Shown here: positions 1 to 4,828 of the stretch, piece by piece | How positions within the stretch are numbered: the stretch's first letter is position 1 | How the letters are laid out: the number at the start of each line of letters is the position of its first letter | Source of the DNA: an uncultured Spirochaetaceae bacterium | Lineage (GTDB): Bacteria; Spirochaetota; Spirochaetia; Treponematales; UBA12059 | Reading direction: 5' to 3' | Assembly: GCA_938004315.1 (NCBI GenBank) | Contig: CALKWG010000197.1 | Span: forward strand, 1 to 5,422 | DNA: 5,422 nucleotides | Made by a program: the position numbers and the translations under genes | The notes under the pieces: generated by a model | Told to the model about the DNA's origin: nothing | Databases searched by the model: none | What the model saw: only the letters and a program-made list of their open reading frames with translations

Positions 1-252
1 CGGGCGGGGGCGGATAGGCCCGCGGCCCGCGTGATCGAGGGGCGCTGCATAGGCTGCGGGGTCTGCGTAGCCGCCTGTAAGTTCGGCGCGATCGGCCTCG
101 AGGCGCTTACGCCGGCGCTCGTACCGCCTAAGGATACCCAGGAGCTCCTGGGCCGCTTGGCGGCGCGCCGGCCGGGGCTCTTAAAGAAGCTCGGCGTCGG
201 GCTTAAAGGTGTCTTGGGCCTGCGCGCCTATCCCCACGGGCGGCGCCGCTGA
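1..252 (+). CDS. 4Fe-4S ferredoxin-type protein, C-terminal part (5' end outside window)
   Basis: The reading frame is open from the first base and ends at TGA (250-252), so 83 C-terminal residues are visible. A GTG at 31 lies inside the gene and is unlikely to be the start, because coding sequence continues upstream of it. Visible residues 16-26 form CIGCGVCVAAC, a CxxCxxCxxxC motif that binds one [4Fe-4S] cluster, followed by an Ala-Ile turn as in bacterial ferredoxin domains. The usual proline after the fourth cysteine is a lysine (CKFGAI). After the cluster comes a VPPKDTQEL segment and a basic tail. This layout resembles the end of two-cluster 4Fe-4S proteins in anaerobes, in which a first cluster would lie upstream, outside this window. 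The likely role is electron transfer, perhaps as a subunit or domain of a redox enzyme; the partner is unknown. It is convergent with hypB and overlaps it by 50 bp, so it is not in the hyp operon. Confidence 0.8.
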   Translation, partial: RAGADRPAARVIEGRCIGCGVCVAACKFGAIGLEALTPALVPPKDTQELLGRLAARRPGLLKKLGVGLKGVLGLRAYPHGRRR

Positions 253-1015
253 GCCAGGCCGCGGCCCGTTCCGCGATGAACTCGGCCAGCTCCGCTAAGC
301 CCTCTCCGCTCCGGGCCGAGACGGCGATGACGCGCGAGTCGGGCTTGAGCGCGGCGACGCGTCCGCGCAGGGCCGCGAGGTCGAAGGTCTCTCTATCCAA
401 ATAGTCGGCCTTGGTGACGGCGATCGCGTCGGCCATGGCGAAGATGGGCGGGTACTTGAGCGGCTTGTCGTCGCCCTCGGGCACGGAGAGCAGGGCCAGG
501 TTCATGGCCGCGCCCGTGTCGACCTGGGCGGTGCAGATGAGGTTGCCGACGTTCTCGACGAAGACGAGGTCGTAGGGCGGAATCTTCCGTCCCCGGCCGG
601 CCGATCCCGGGGCGTCGCCGGCTATGCCGGCGGCGCAGATCTCGCCGGGGGCGCCGGGGGCGGTATCCGTTTCGTCGACGAGCCCGAGCTCGGCCAGCCC
701 GCGCCTGACCATGAAGGCGTCCAAGTGGCAGAAGCCGCCCGTGCGCAGCTGCGCCGCCCGCCAACCCTTGGCCTCGAGCGCGTCGGCGTCCACCTTGGAG
801 TCGAGGTCGGCCTCGATGACGGCGGGCCTGAAGCGGCCGGCTAGGAGCGGCAGGAGCGCGGCGAGGAGGCTCGTCTTGCCGGCGCCCGGCGAGCCCATGA
901 GGTTGACCAGGAAGGTACCGCCTCGCCTGAGCTCTTCCTTAAGCGAGGCGGCCAGCCGGTCATTGTCTTGGAGTACGGCAGCGCGTACGTCGATGATCCT
1001 GGTTGAATCGCTCAT
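203..1015 (-). CDS. hypB: Hydrogenase/urease nickel-incorporation GTPase HypB
   Basis: HypB is the cytoplasmic SIMIBI-class GTPase that, with HypA, delivers nickel to the large subunit of [NiFe]-hydrogenases. In this 270-residue protein the P-loop GSPGAGKT is at 41-48, the EADLDSKVDADAL segment at 68-80, the metal-site Cys-His at 96-97 (GGFCHLDA), ENVGN at 154-158 with the second metal-site cysteine at 161, the guanine-specificity motif TKAD at 201-204 (NKxD variant) and SAR at 233-235. The N-terminal CxxCGC high-affinity nickel motif of E. coli HypB is absent, as in many HypBs, and there is no histidine-rich tract. Two oddities: about 30 extra Gly/Ala-rich residues (roughly 113-146) precede the YDLVFVENVGN strand, and Cys161 is followed by Thr instead of the usual Pro. 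The start ATG overlaps the hypA stop (ATGA) and is preceded by an AGAGGA ribosome site, so the two are translationally coupled. The last 15 or so codons overlap the convergent ferredoxin gene and look like a nonconserved tail. Confidence 0.95.
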   Translation of the reverse strand: MSDSTRIIDVRAAVLQDNDRLAASLKEELRRGGTFLVNLMGSPGAGKTSLLAALLPLLAGRFRPAVIEADLDSKVDADALEAKGWRAAQLRTGGFCHLDAFMVRRGLAELGLVDETDTAPGAPGEICAAGIAGDAPGSAGRGRKIPPYDLVFVENVGNLICTAQVDTGAAMNLALLSVPEGDDKPLKYPPIFAMADAIAVTKADYLDRETFDLAALRGRVAALKPDSRVIAVSARSGEGLAELAEFIAERAAAWLSGAARGDRRAGPRHL

Positions 1016-1380
1016 GGCCCGTTCCTCTGCGGGGCGTCCCGCACCTCTATCGACTCGAGGACGTAGCCGAAGGCCGCGTCGGCGGCGGATCGGTCGGGCT
1101 CGGACGCTCCGGCGGCCGTCGGCGTATCGGCCGTCCCGCGGGGAGCTCCTGCCTTCGCGGCCGCCCCGTCCGGCGGCGGCCCGGCTTCCCGCGTCACGAC
1201 GAGCTGGGCGCTTCCAGCCTGAGTCCCTCGGGCGGCTGTCCTGAAGTAGCGTTCGAGCCAGAGCGGCTCGGCGTCGCAGAGATAGCCGACGCGCAGGCGT
1301 ATGCGGACGATCTCGGCGCCCGGCGGCGCGGAGGCCGTGGCCAGATCCAAGACCCGTGCTATAATCGGTAGCTCGTGCAC
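1012..1380 (-). CDS. hypA: HypA-like nickel chaperone lacking the zinc-finger cysteines
   Basis: HypA hands nickel to hydrogenase precursors together with HypB. I choose the GTG start at 1380 because it gives an N-terminus MHELPII: HypA binds nickel through its amino terminus, His2 and Glu3, so nothing can precede this Met. The frame runs open further upstream to 1647, but that extension is antisense to the next gene. The 122-residue protein has the HypA fold signature: the MHE nickel site, VRIRLRVG (25-32), an acidic residue at 38 matching the Asp near residue 40 of other HypAs, the WLERYF helix (41-46), and GTQAGSAQLVV (52-62). It ends with YVLESIEV (106-113), matching the usual last strand. 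Between 63 and 103, where HypA normally carries two CxxC zinc motifs, there is only an Ala/Pro/Gly/Thr-rich linker with no cysteine. The only cysteine in the protein is Cys35. The length is close to normal (about 115), so the finger is replaced, not simply deleted. The identity is supported by hypB directly downstream. Confidence 0.88.
   Translation of the reverse strand: MHELPIIARVLDLATASAPPGAEIVRIRLRVGYLCDAEPLWLERYFRTAARGTQAGSAQLVVTREAGPPPDGAAAKAGAPRGTADTPTAAGASEPDRSAADAAFGYVLESIEVRDAPQRNGP
1023..1028 (-). promoter_or_regulatory. Ribosome binding site of hypB
   Basis: AGAGGA on the minus strand lies 7 nt upstream of the hypB ATG, inside the last codons of hypA. It confirms the ATG at 1015 and supports coupled translation across the ATGA overlap. 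Confidence 0.7.
1357..1365 (+). promoter_or_regulatory. Candidate extended -10 promoter for the FAD-dependent isomerase gene
   Basis: TGCTATAAT is a perfect extended -10 element (TGnTATAAT) on the plus strand. No good -35 is present at 17 bp, which extended -10 promoters can tolerate. Transcription would start near 1372 and give a leader of about 130 nt containing the hairpin at 1412-1454. The element lies inside hypA codons 6-8 on the other strand, so it could be a chance match. Confidence 0.35.
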
Positions 1381-1386
1381 GATAGG

Positions 1387-1416
1387 ACTATAGGCCGCGG
1401 GCCGCCATGCCCGCAA
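1387..1416 (-). promoter_or_regulatory. Candidate hypAB promoter, possibly giving a leaderless transcript
   Basis: On the minus strand TTGCGG (1411-1416) and TATAGT (1387-1392) are separated by 18 bp; the -10 matches the sigma-70 consensus at five of six positions, while the -35 matches only in TTG. Just 6 nt separate the -10 from the hypA GTG, and no Shine-Dalgarno sequence is visible there, so initiation would fall at or next to the start codon. Inference from consensus only. Confidence 0.35.
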
Positions 1417-1454
1417 GCTCCGCCGCGCCCGCGAGCGTCGGCGCGGCGCTTGCG
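1412..1454. other. Strong stem-loop in the hypA/isomerase intergenic region
   Basis: CGCAAGC (1412-1418) pairs with GCTTGCG (1448-1454), and GCCGCGC (1422-1428) pairs with GCGCGGC (1441-1447), all perfectly. The result is a 14-bp stem with one 3-nt bulge (TCC) and a 12-nt loop. A smaller hairpin, GCGGGC/GCCCGC (1397-1402 and 1409-1414), shares bases with its left arm, so the two are mutually exclusive. No T-run follows on either strand, so it is not a standard terminator. It would sit in the leader of the rightward gene if the promoter near 1360 is used. Confidence 0.5.
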
Positions 1455-1493
1455 TCGGATTCGGTCCGGGTAGCCGATGAAAGATCATACGAC

Positions 1494-1497
1494 GGAG
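1494..1497 (+). promoter_or_regulatory. Ribosome binding site of the FAD-dependent isomerase gene
   Basis: GGAG lies 7 nt upstream of the ATG at 1505, a standard spacing. It fixes the start that yields the conserved N-terminus just ahead of the FAD-binding glycine motif. Confidence 0.65.
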
Positions 1498-1504
1498 CTT
1501 AGCT

Positions 1505-2794
1505 ATGGGTATCGATAAGAATGAACGCATCGCGATCGTCGGCGCGGGAGCGGCCGGCATCTCAATGGCGTTGAGGCTCAAGGAAGCCGGCTTTAAGTCG
1601 GTGACCGTCCTCGAGCGCGAGGCGGAGCCCGGCGGCAAGTGCCGCACCTACCGCGAAGGCGGCCTCAATTGGGAGCTCGGCGCGGTGCTCGGTACGACCG
1701 ACTACTACGCGACCCTAGGCCTGATGCGCCGGGCCGGCGTACGGCCGTGGCGGCCGCCCAAGGCGCATAGGCGCGTCGACGAGTCGTTCATAGCCGACGG
1801 CATCTGGCCCTGCGAGCGGCTCTTCCCCGGCTGGATGAGCCTGGGCGAGCTTCCCGGAGGCCTCTTCGAGATGCTCCGTTACCACCTCTTGGCGCCCCGC
1901 TACGGCGCGGCCTTCGCCCCCGGCCACTTGGGCGTCCCCGACGAATTAGCCGATTCGTTCCAGGATTGGGCCCGTCGCCATCGCATGAGCGTCCTGCCGA
2001 AGGCCATCTCCATCCCCTATACCACCTTCGGCTACGGCTACTACGACGAGAGCCCGGCCGCCTACGTGCTTAAATTCTTCGAGCCGGGCATCGTCCGCGC
2101 CCTGGCGCTGAAGCATAAATTCTTCAAGTGGGAAGAAGGCGTCCAGACCGTCTGGGAGCGCCTGGCGGCCGGCTTGGACGTCCGCTACTCCCTCGACATC
2201 CGCCGTATAAGGCGGGGCGACGGAATCTCCATAGCCGGACAGGAGCGCGGCTCGGGAGCGCCGTTCATTTACGATTTCGACCGCCTGATCCTGGCCTGCC
2301 CGTTGGACGAGGCCTTGGGCTTCCTGGACGCCGCCGAAGAGGAGCGCGCCCTGTACGGGCGCATCCTCCATAAGGACTACCGCGTCTACCTTAAGCGCGC
2401 GCGCGGCCTCCGCGTGCCCGCCGGCTTCGCCCCCGCTCGCTTCGACCGCTCCGGCGAAGGCAAGGCCATGATTTGGGATGAGCGCGCGCCCGGTAGCGGC
2501 ATCCACACCTTCTACGTCTTAGGCGACGGCCGCATGTCGGACGACGAGATCGAGGCCGGCTTAGACCGGGACATCCGCTTCATGGGCGGCGAGCCCGGCG
2601 AGACGCTGACGAAAGTACGCTGGAAGTACTACCCGCACGTCTCGACGGACGACTATCGGGGCGGTTGGTACGGACGCTTCGAGGCGCTCCAAGGCCAACG
2701 GAAAACCTACGCCTGCGGCGAGATCGCCTCGTTCTCGACGGTCGAGCGCGTCATACGGTATTCGCATGAGCTTGCAGAGCGCTTCTTCGAGTAG
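1505..2794 (+). CDS. FAD-dependent polyunsaturated fatty acid isomerase homologue (flavin amine oxidase fold)
   Basis: This 429-residue protein has the FAD-binding Rossmann motif GAGAAG at 13-18, the ribose-binding acidic strand end VLERE at 35-39, PGGKCRT at 42-48, and a C-terminal FAD motif ACGEI at 403-407 ahead of a last helix (RYSHELAERFF). I recognise it as a relative of the P. acnes polyunsaturated fatty acid isomerase, which is about 424 residues long and converts linoleic acid to trans-10,cis-12 conjugated linoleic acid using FAD without net oxidation. Blocks shared from memory are TFGYG (174-178) followed by PAAYVLK (184-190), the YYPHVS.DDY..GWY segment (375-389), and EALQGQR (393-399). 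The TFGYG block contains the Phe implicated in substrate binding in that enzyme. There is no signal peptide or membrane segment, so it is probably cytoplasmic. The family also includes plain oxidoreductases, so fatty acid isomerisation is a family-based inference. It is transcribed away from hypAB and toward the AraC gene, and appears monocistronic. Confidence 0.85.
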   Translation: MGIDKNERIAIVGAGAAGISMALRLKEAGFKSVTVLEREAEPGGKCRTYREGGLNWELGAVLGTTDYYATLGLMRRAGVRPWRPPKAHRRVDESFIADGIWPCERLFPGWMSLGELPGGLFEMLRYHLLAPRYGAAFAPGHLGVPDELADSFQDWARRHRMSVLPKAISIPYTTFGYGYYDESPAAYVLKFFEPGIVRALALKHKFFKWEEGVQTVWERLAAGLDVRYSLDIRRIRRGDGISIAGQERGSGAPFIYDFDRLILACPLDEALGFLDAAEEERALYGRILHKDYRVYLKRARGLRVPAGFAPARFDRSGEGKAMIWDERAPGSGIHTFYVLGDGRMSDDEIEAGLDRDIRFMGGEPGETLTKVRWKYYPHVSTDDYRGGWYGRFEALQGQRKTYACGEIASFSTVERVIRYSHELAERFFE

Positions 2795-2821
2795 CGGTCG
2801 GTGCGCCCGGCCGCCGCGCGC

Positions 2822-3679
2822 CTAGTCCCGCCGCGCCAGCGAGTCCCGGTAGGCCGAGGGGCTCATCCCGGCGGCGGCCTTGAAGGCCTCGAAGAAGCGG
2901 GCGTAGCTTCCGAAGCCGCACTCGAGCGCCACGTCGATGAGCGGCGCGTCGGAGACGGCCAAGAGCTGCCTGGCCTGCATGACGCGGTATTCGGTCAGGA
3001 ATTGGTGCGGCGTCTTGCCGGTATACTCGCGGAAGCGCGTGATGAAATGCCGCTCGGACATGGCCGCCGCCTCGGCTAGGGCCTCGGTGGGCAATTCGGT
3101 GCGGTATTCCTGTCGTATGAGCGAGACGGCGCGCTCGATCTTGGCGGCCCAGTCGTGGGCGGCGCCCGTCGGCCGGCCGGGATCGGCGTCGAGGCCGGAG
3201 AACAGGTGCCTGAGGAGGAGGGCCTCCGTCGCCGCGCGGACGCTCTGCGTCTCCCCGTCCCTGCCCGGGGGCGAGGCCAGGTAGCGCAGGAGCTCGAAGG
3301 CCACCGGATGCAGCTCGAACGGGCGCTCGGGCGCGCTCGCCCAGGGGGCCGGCATGCCGTCGACCGGCAGGAGCGCCACGAAGTACGCCGGCCTCCCTAA
3401 GAGCGCGTCCAGGTCCGACTCCGCCTTCCTGTCCGCCCGTATGAAGTAGGCGTGCCCGGGCGGGATGTCTATCGGCCGGTCGTCGACCTTTCCCGGCAGG
3501 GACTTATCGGCCGCGTTGACTATGAAGACGTGGTAGGGCAGCACCCGAGGCCCCGAGAAGACCTGATGCGCCTCGATGATGAGCGTCCTGCCGTTCTGGA
3601 TGACGCGGAACGCCTCGGTCTTGATATCCTTTAGGATCGGCCGCATGTCGAGCCGCGATCCGCCGGCCGCTTGGTTCAT
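2822..3679 (-). CDS. AraC-family transcriptional regulator
   Basis: The last 100 or so residues form an AraC/XylS DNA-binding domain with two helix-turn-helix units: the first around 197-220 (LAEAAAMSERHFITRFREYTG) and the second around 246-271, ending in the family signature CGFGSYARFFEAFK (254-267) and GMSPSAYR (271-278). The N-terminal 150 residues look like a cupin-type sensor domain (PYHVFIVN at 48-55, IDIPPGHAYFIRAD at 70-83), so a small ligand or effector is expected; it cannot be named from sequence. The protein is 285 residues, normal for the family. The ATG at 3679 has no Shine-Dalgarno sequence but sits 11 nt after a good -10 element; the second Met (residue 12) is an alternative start with a weak, distant GGCGGA. 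The gene is tail to tail with the fatty acid isomerase homologue, 27 bp apart, and may regulate it or itself; repeated motifs upstream are candidate operators. Confidence 0.93.
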   Translation of the reverse strand: MNQAAGGSRLDMRPILKDIKTEAFRVIQNGRTLIIEAHQVFSGPRVLPYHVFIVNAADKSLPGKVDDRPIDIPPGHAYFIRADRKAESDLDALLGRPAYFVALLPVDGMPAPWASAPERPFELHPVAFELLRYLASPPGRDGETQSVRAATEALLLRHLFSGLDADPGRPTGAAHDWAAKIERAVSLIRQEYRTELPTEALAEAAAMSERHFITRFREYTGKTPHQFLTEYRVMQARQLLAVSDAPLIDVALECGFGSYARFFEAFKAAAGMSPSAYRDSLARRD

Positions 3680-3690
3680 GATTAAGGGAT

Positions 3691-3699
3691 ACTATAGCA
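3691..3699 (-). promoter_or_regulatory. Candidate extended -10 promoter of the AraC gene
   Basis: On the minus strand TGCTATAGT fits the extended -10 form TGnTATAAT with one mismatch. It ends 11 nt before the ATG at 3679, which predicts a leader of only about 4-5 nt. There is no recognisable -35 at 16-19 bp, as expected of an extended -10 or activator-dependent promoter. The would-be spacer contains the palindrome at 3703-3714. Confidence 0.45.
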
Positions 3700-3702
3700 C
3701 GC

Positions 3703-3714
3703 TATTCGCGAATA
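3703..3714. promoter_or_regulatory. 12-bp perfect palindrome TATTCGCGAATA, candidate operator
   Basis: The sequence equals its own reverse complement and lies immediately upstream of the AraC extended -10, inside the -10/-35 spacer. A protein bound here would block RNA polymerase, so autorepression is plausible. Its core is also the first copy of the repeated ATWCGYGAAK motif. Confidence 0.4.
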
Positions 3715-3786
3715 ATACAGCGAAACCATGCCGGCGCGGCTAGGCGATGCATACGCGAAGAGGCTCTTCGTTTGGTATACGTGAAT
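3704..3786 (+). repeat. Three spaced copies of ATWCGYGAAK, candidate regulator binding sites
   Basis: The copies are ATTCGCGAAT (3704-3713), ATACGCGAAG (3751-3760) and ATACGTGAAT (3777-3786), all in the same orientation. Start-to-start distances are 47 and 26 bp, 73 bp in total, or about 4.5, 2.5 and 7 helical turns. They lie in the AT-rich stretch ahead of the AraC gene. Copy two also overlaps a small hairpin, CGAAGA-GGC-TCTTCG (3756-3770). AraC-family proteins commonly bind pairs of direct repeats; assigning these to this AraC protein is inference. Confidence 0.35.
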
Positions 3787-3870
3787 AAATAATAATAGGG
3801 GGAGCGCGGCGTACGAGTCGCCGGCGCATCGTCGCTTTCCCCTCGCGCGCCTAAGCCCGCCGCTCCCCCT
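3787..3870 (-). terminator. Possible terminator of the TetR-hydrolase operon
   Basis: A perfect 10-bp inverted repeat joins AGGGGGAGCG (3797-3806) and CGCTCCCCCT (3861-3870). Read on the minus strand, the stem is followed by ATTATTATTT, a moderately T-rich tail, about 90 nt past the hydrolase stop. The 54-nt loop is much longer than in typical intrinsic terminators, so this is tentative. Confidence 0.3.
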
Positions 3871-3895
3871 CGCTCCGAAGTCCTCGCGCCGCCGC

Positions 3896-3941
3896 GCGGC
3901 CGCCGCCGTGCGGCCGCCGCCGTGCGGCCGCCGCCGCGCGG
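3896..3941. repeat. 14-bp tandem repeat, three copies plus a partial
   Basis: The unit GCGGCCGCCGCCGT occurs at 3896-3909 and 3910-3923, then at 3924-3937 with a final C for T, and four bases of a fourth copy follow. Each copy contains the 8-bp palindrome GCGGCCGC. The array is noncoding, 20 bp beyond the hydrolase stop. The rest of 3807-3961 holds nothing else that I can recognise. Confidence 0.85.
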
Positions 3942-3961
3942 TGACGCTCCGGGCTTCTCCG

Positions 3962-4828
3962 CTACCCCCTCCGCTCGTCGCGGCTACGGCCGACGGCCTC
4001 CCCGGCGACCTCGCCCAGCCAGCCCTCGAGCACGAGGTTAAACGCCTCCGGCTCGTCCAGGTTGGCTATATGCCCCGCCGTATGCAGCTCGAAGAGCCGC
4101 CGCGGCAAGCCCGCCGCGCGGGCCTCCTCTACGGCGCGGAGCGTCGAGCCTAGGCCCAGGTTGATGTCGGCGTCCTTGCCGCCGCGGATGATCGCGAAGG
4201 GCAGGCGGAGCGAGCGGACGACGTCGAGGTAATCGTATGCGCCTAGGGCATAGCGATAGAATCGTATGGAGCGCGCGGCTTGGACGAACATGCCGGCGAC
4301 CGCCGAGCGCACTTCGGGCTTTTTGCTGACGTACTTTGCCAGCGCGCCGAGCTTGCGCTCCGCGCCCTCTCCCTCGGCCATCTTCGTATCGAACCAGAAG
4401 GTGAAGTCGCGCAGGAACTTCGGGAAGGCCATGCGCGCCACCGTGCCGAAGACGCAGAGGCTCGCGAGGAGCTCGGGGCGCTTGGCGGCCAGCTCCAAGC
4501 CCATGACGCCTCCGGCCGAGTTGCCCACGACGTGCGCCGGCGCTAAGCCGAGCCTCTCTATGAACAGCGCTAGGTCCTCGCCCATGGCCTGTAGCGAGTA
4601 CGCTTCCTTCGTCGCCGGATCGGGGGCTCCCGAGGCCCCGTGACCGCGCATCGATACGGAGACGGCCCGGTAGCCGCCGGCGAATCGGTCGCGCTGGGCG
4701 GCGAACTGCTCGAGCGACCCGCCCGCCCCGTGGAGGAAGAGCAGGGTAGGCCGCCCGGCCCCCGTACCCGCCTCCTCGAGGCTGTCGCGATACGCCAGCT
4801 CGATGCCGTTAATAGTTATGAACTTCAT
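3962..4828 (-). CDS. Alpha/beta-hydrolase (esterase/lactonase-like), full catalytic triad
   Basis: This 288-residue protein has the alpha/beta-hydrolase layout in order: the oxyanion-hole motif HGAGGS (33-38), SMRGHGASG (59-67), the nucleophile elbow GNSAGG with Ser104 (102-107), an acid in GGKDAD (216-221, probably Asp219), and the base His253 in TAGHIANLDEP (250-260). All three triad residues are present, so an active serine hydrolase acting on an ester, lactone or similar bond is likely. A helical cap with several aromatics (FPKFLRDFTFWFD, 135-147) sits after strand 6 and should set substrate choice. The substrate cannot be read from sequence; the closest familiar groups are 3-oxoadipate enol-lactonase-like and carboxylesterase-like enzymes. 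There is no signal peptide, so it is cytoplasmic. The start follows the TetR stop directly (TGA then ATG) with a strong GGGGGGA ribosome site 7 nt upstream, so the two genes are co-transcribed and the hydrolase is the probable target of that regulator. Confidence 0.93.
   Translation of the reverse strand: MKFITINGIELAYRDSLEEAGTGAGRPTLLFLHGAGGSLEQFAAQRDRFAGGYRAVSVSMRGHGASGAPDPATKEAYSLQAMGEDLALFIERLGLAPAHVVGNSAGGVMGLELAAKRPELLASLCVFGTVARMAFPKFLRDFTFWFDTKMAEGEGAERKLGALAKYVSKKPEVRSAVAGMFVQAARSIRFYRYALGAYDYLDVVRSLRLPFAIIRGGKDADINLGLGSTLRAVEEARAAGLPRRLFELHTAGHIANLDEPEAFNLVLEGWLGEVAGEAVGRSRDERRG

Noticed and set aside
31..33. GTG as the start of a small 73-residue ferredoxin
   Set aside because: The frame is open to the window edge, and the sequence just before the GTG is consistent with a linker from an upstream cluster domain. 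A start here would also leave an incomplete ferredoxin with one cluster near its N-terminus.
1060..1200. Zinc finger of HypA hidden by a frameshift
   Set aside because: All minus-strand frames were checked for Cys codons; only one TGC occurs across 1021-1200, so no frame can supply two CxxC motifs.
624..1244. 206-residue open frame on the plus strand opposite hypA and hypB
   Set aside because: Low-complexity Ser/Arg/Pro-rich translation with no motif, explained by high GC; hypAB on the other strand are clearly real.
1381..1647. In-frame upstream extension of hypA to an ATG at 1647
   Set aside because: It would bury the HypA nickel-binding N-terminus, is Arg/Pro-rich without family similarity, and runs antisense through the start of the isomerase gene.
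1946..2506. 186-residue open frame on the minus strand inside the isomerase gene
   Set aside because: Ala/Gly/Val-rich shadow with no domain; the plus-strand protein has full-length family similarity.
2795..2821. Shared bidirectional terminator between the isomerase and AraC genes
   Set aside because: The 27-bp gap is GC-rich but has no convincing stem and no T-run on either strand.
3896..3941. CRISPR-like array
   Set aside because: Units are 14 bp, directly adjacent without spacers, and made only of GC-rich trinucleotide-like sequence.
3908..4153. 81-residue plus-strand open frame starting in the tandem repeat
   Set aside because: Most of it is antisense to the hydrolase C-terminus, with no ribosome site and a repeat-derived N-terminus.
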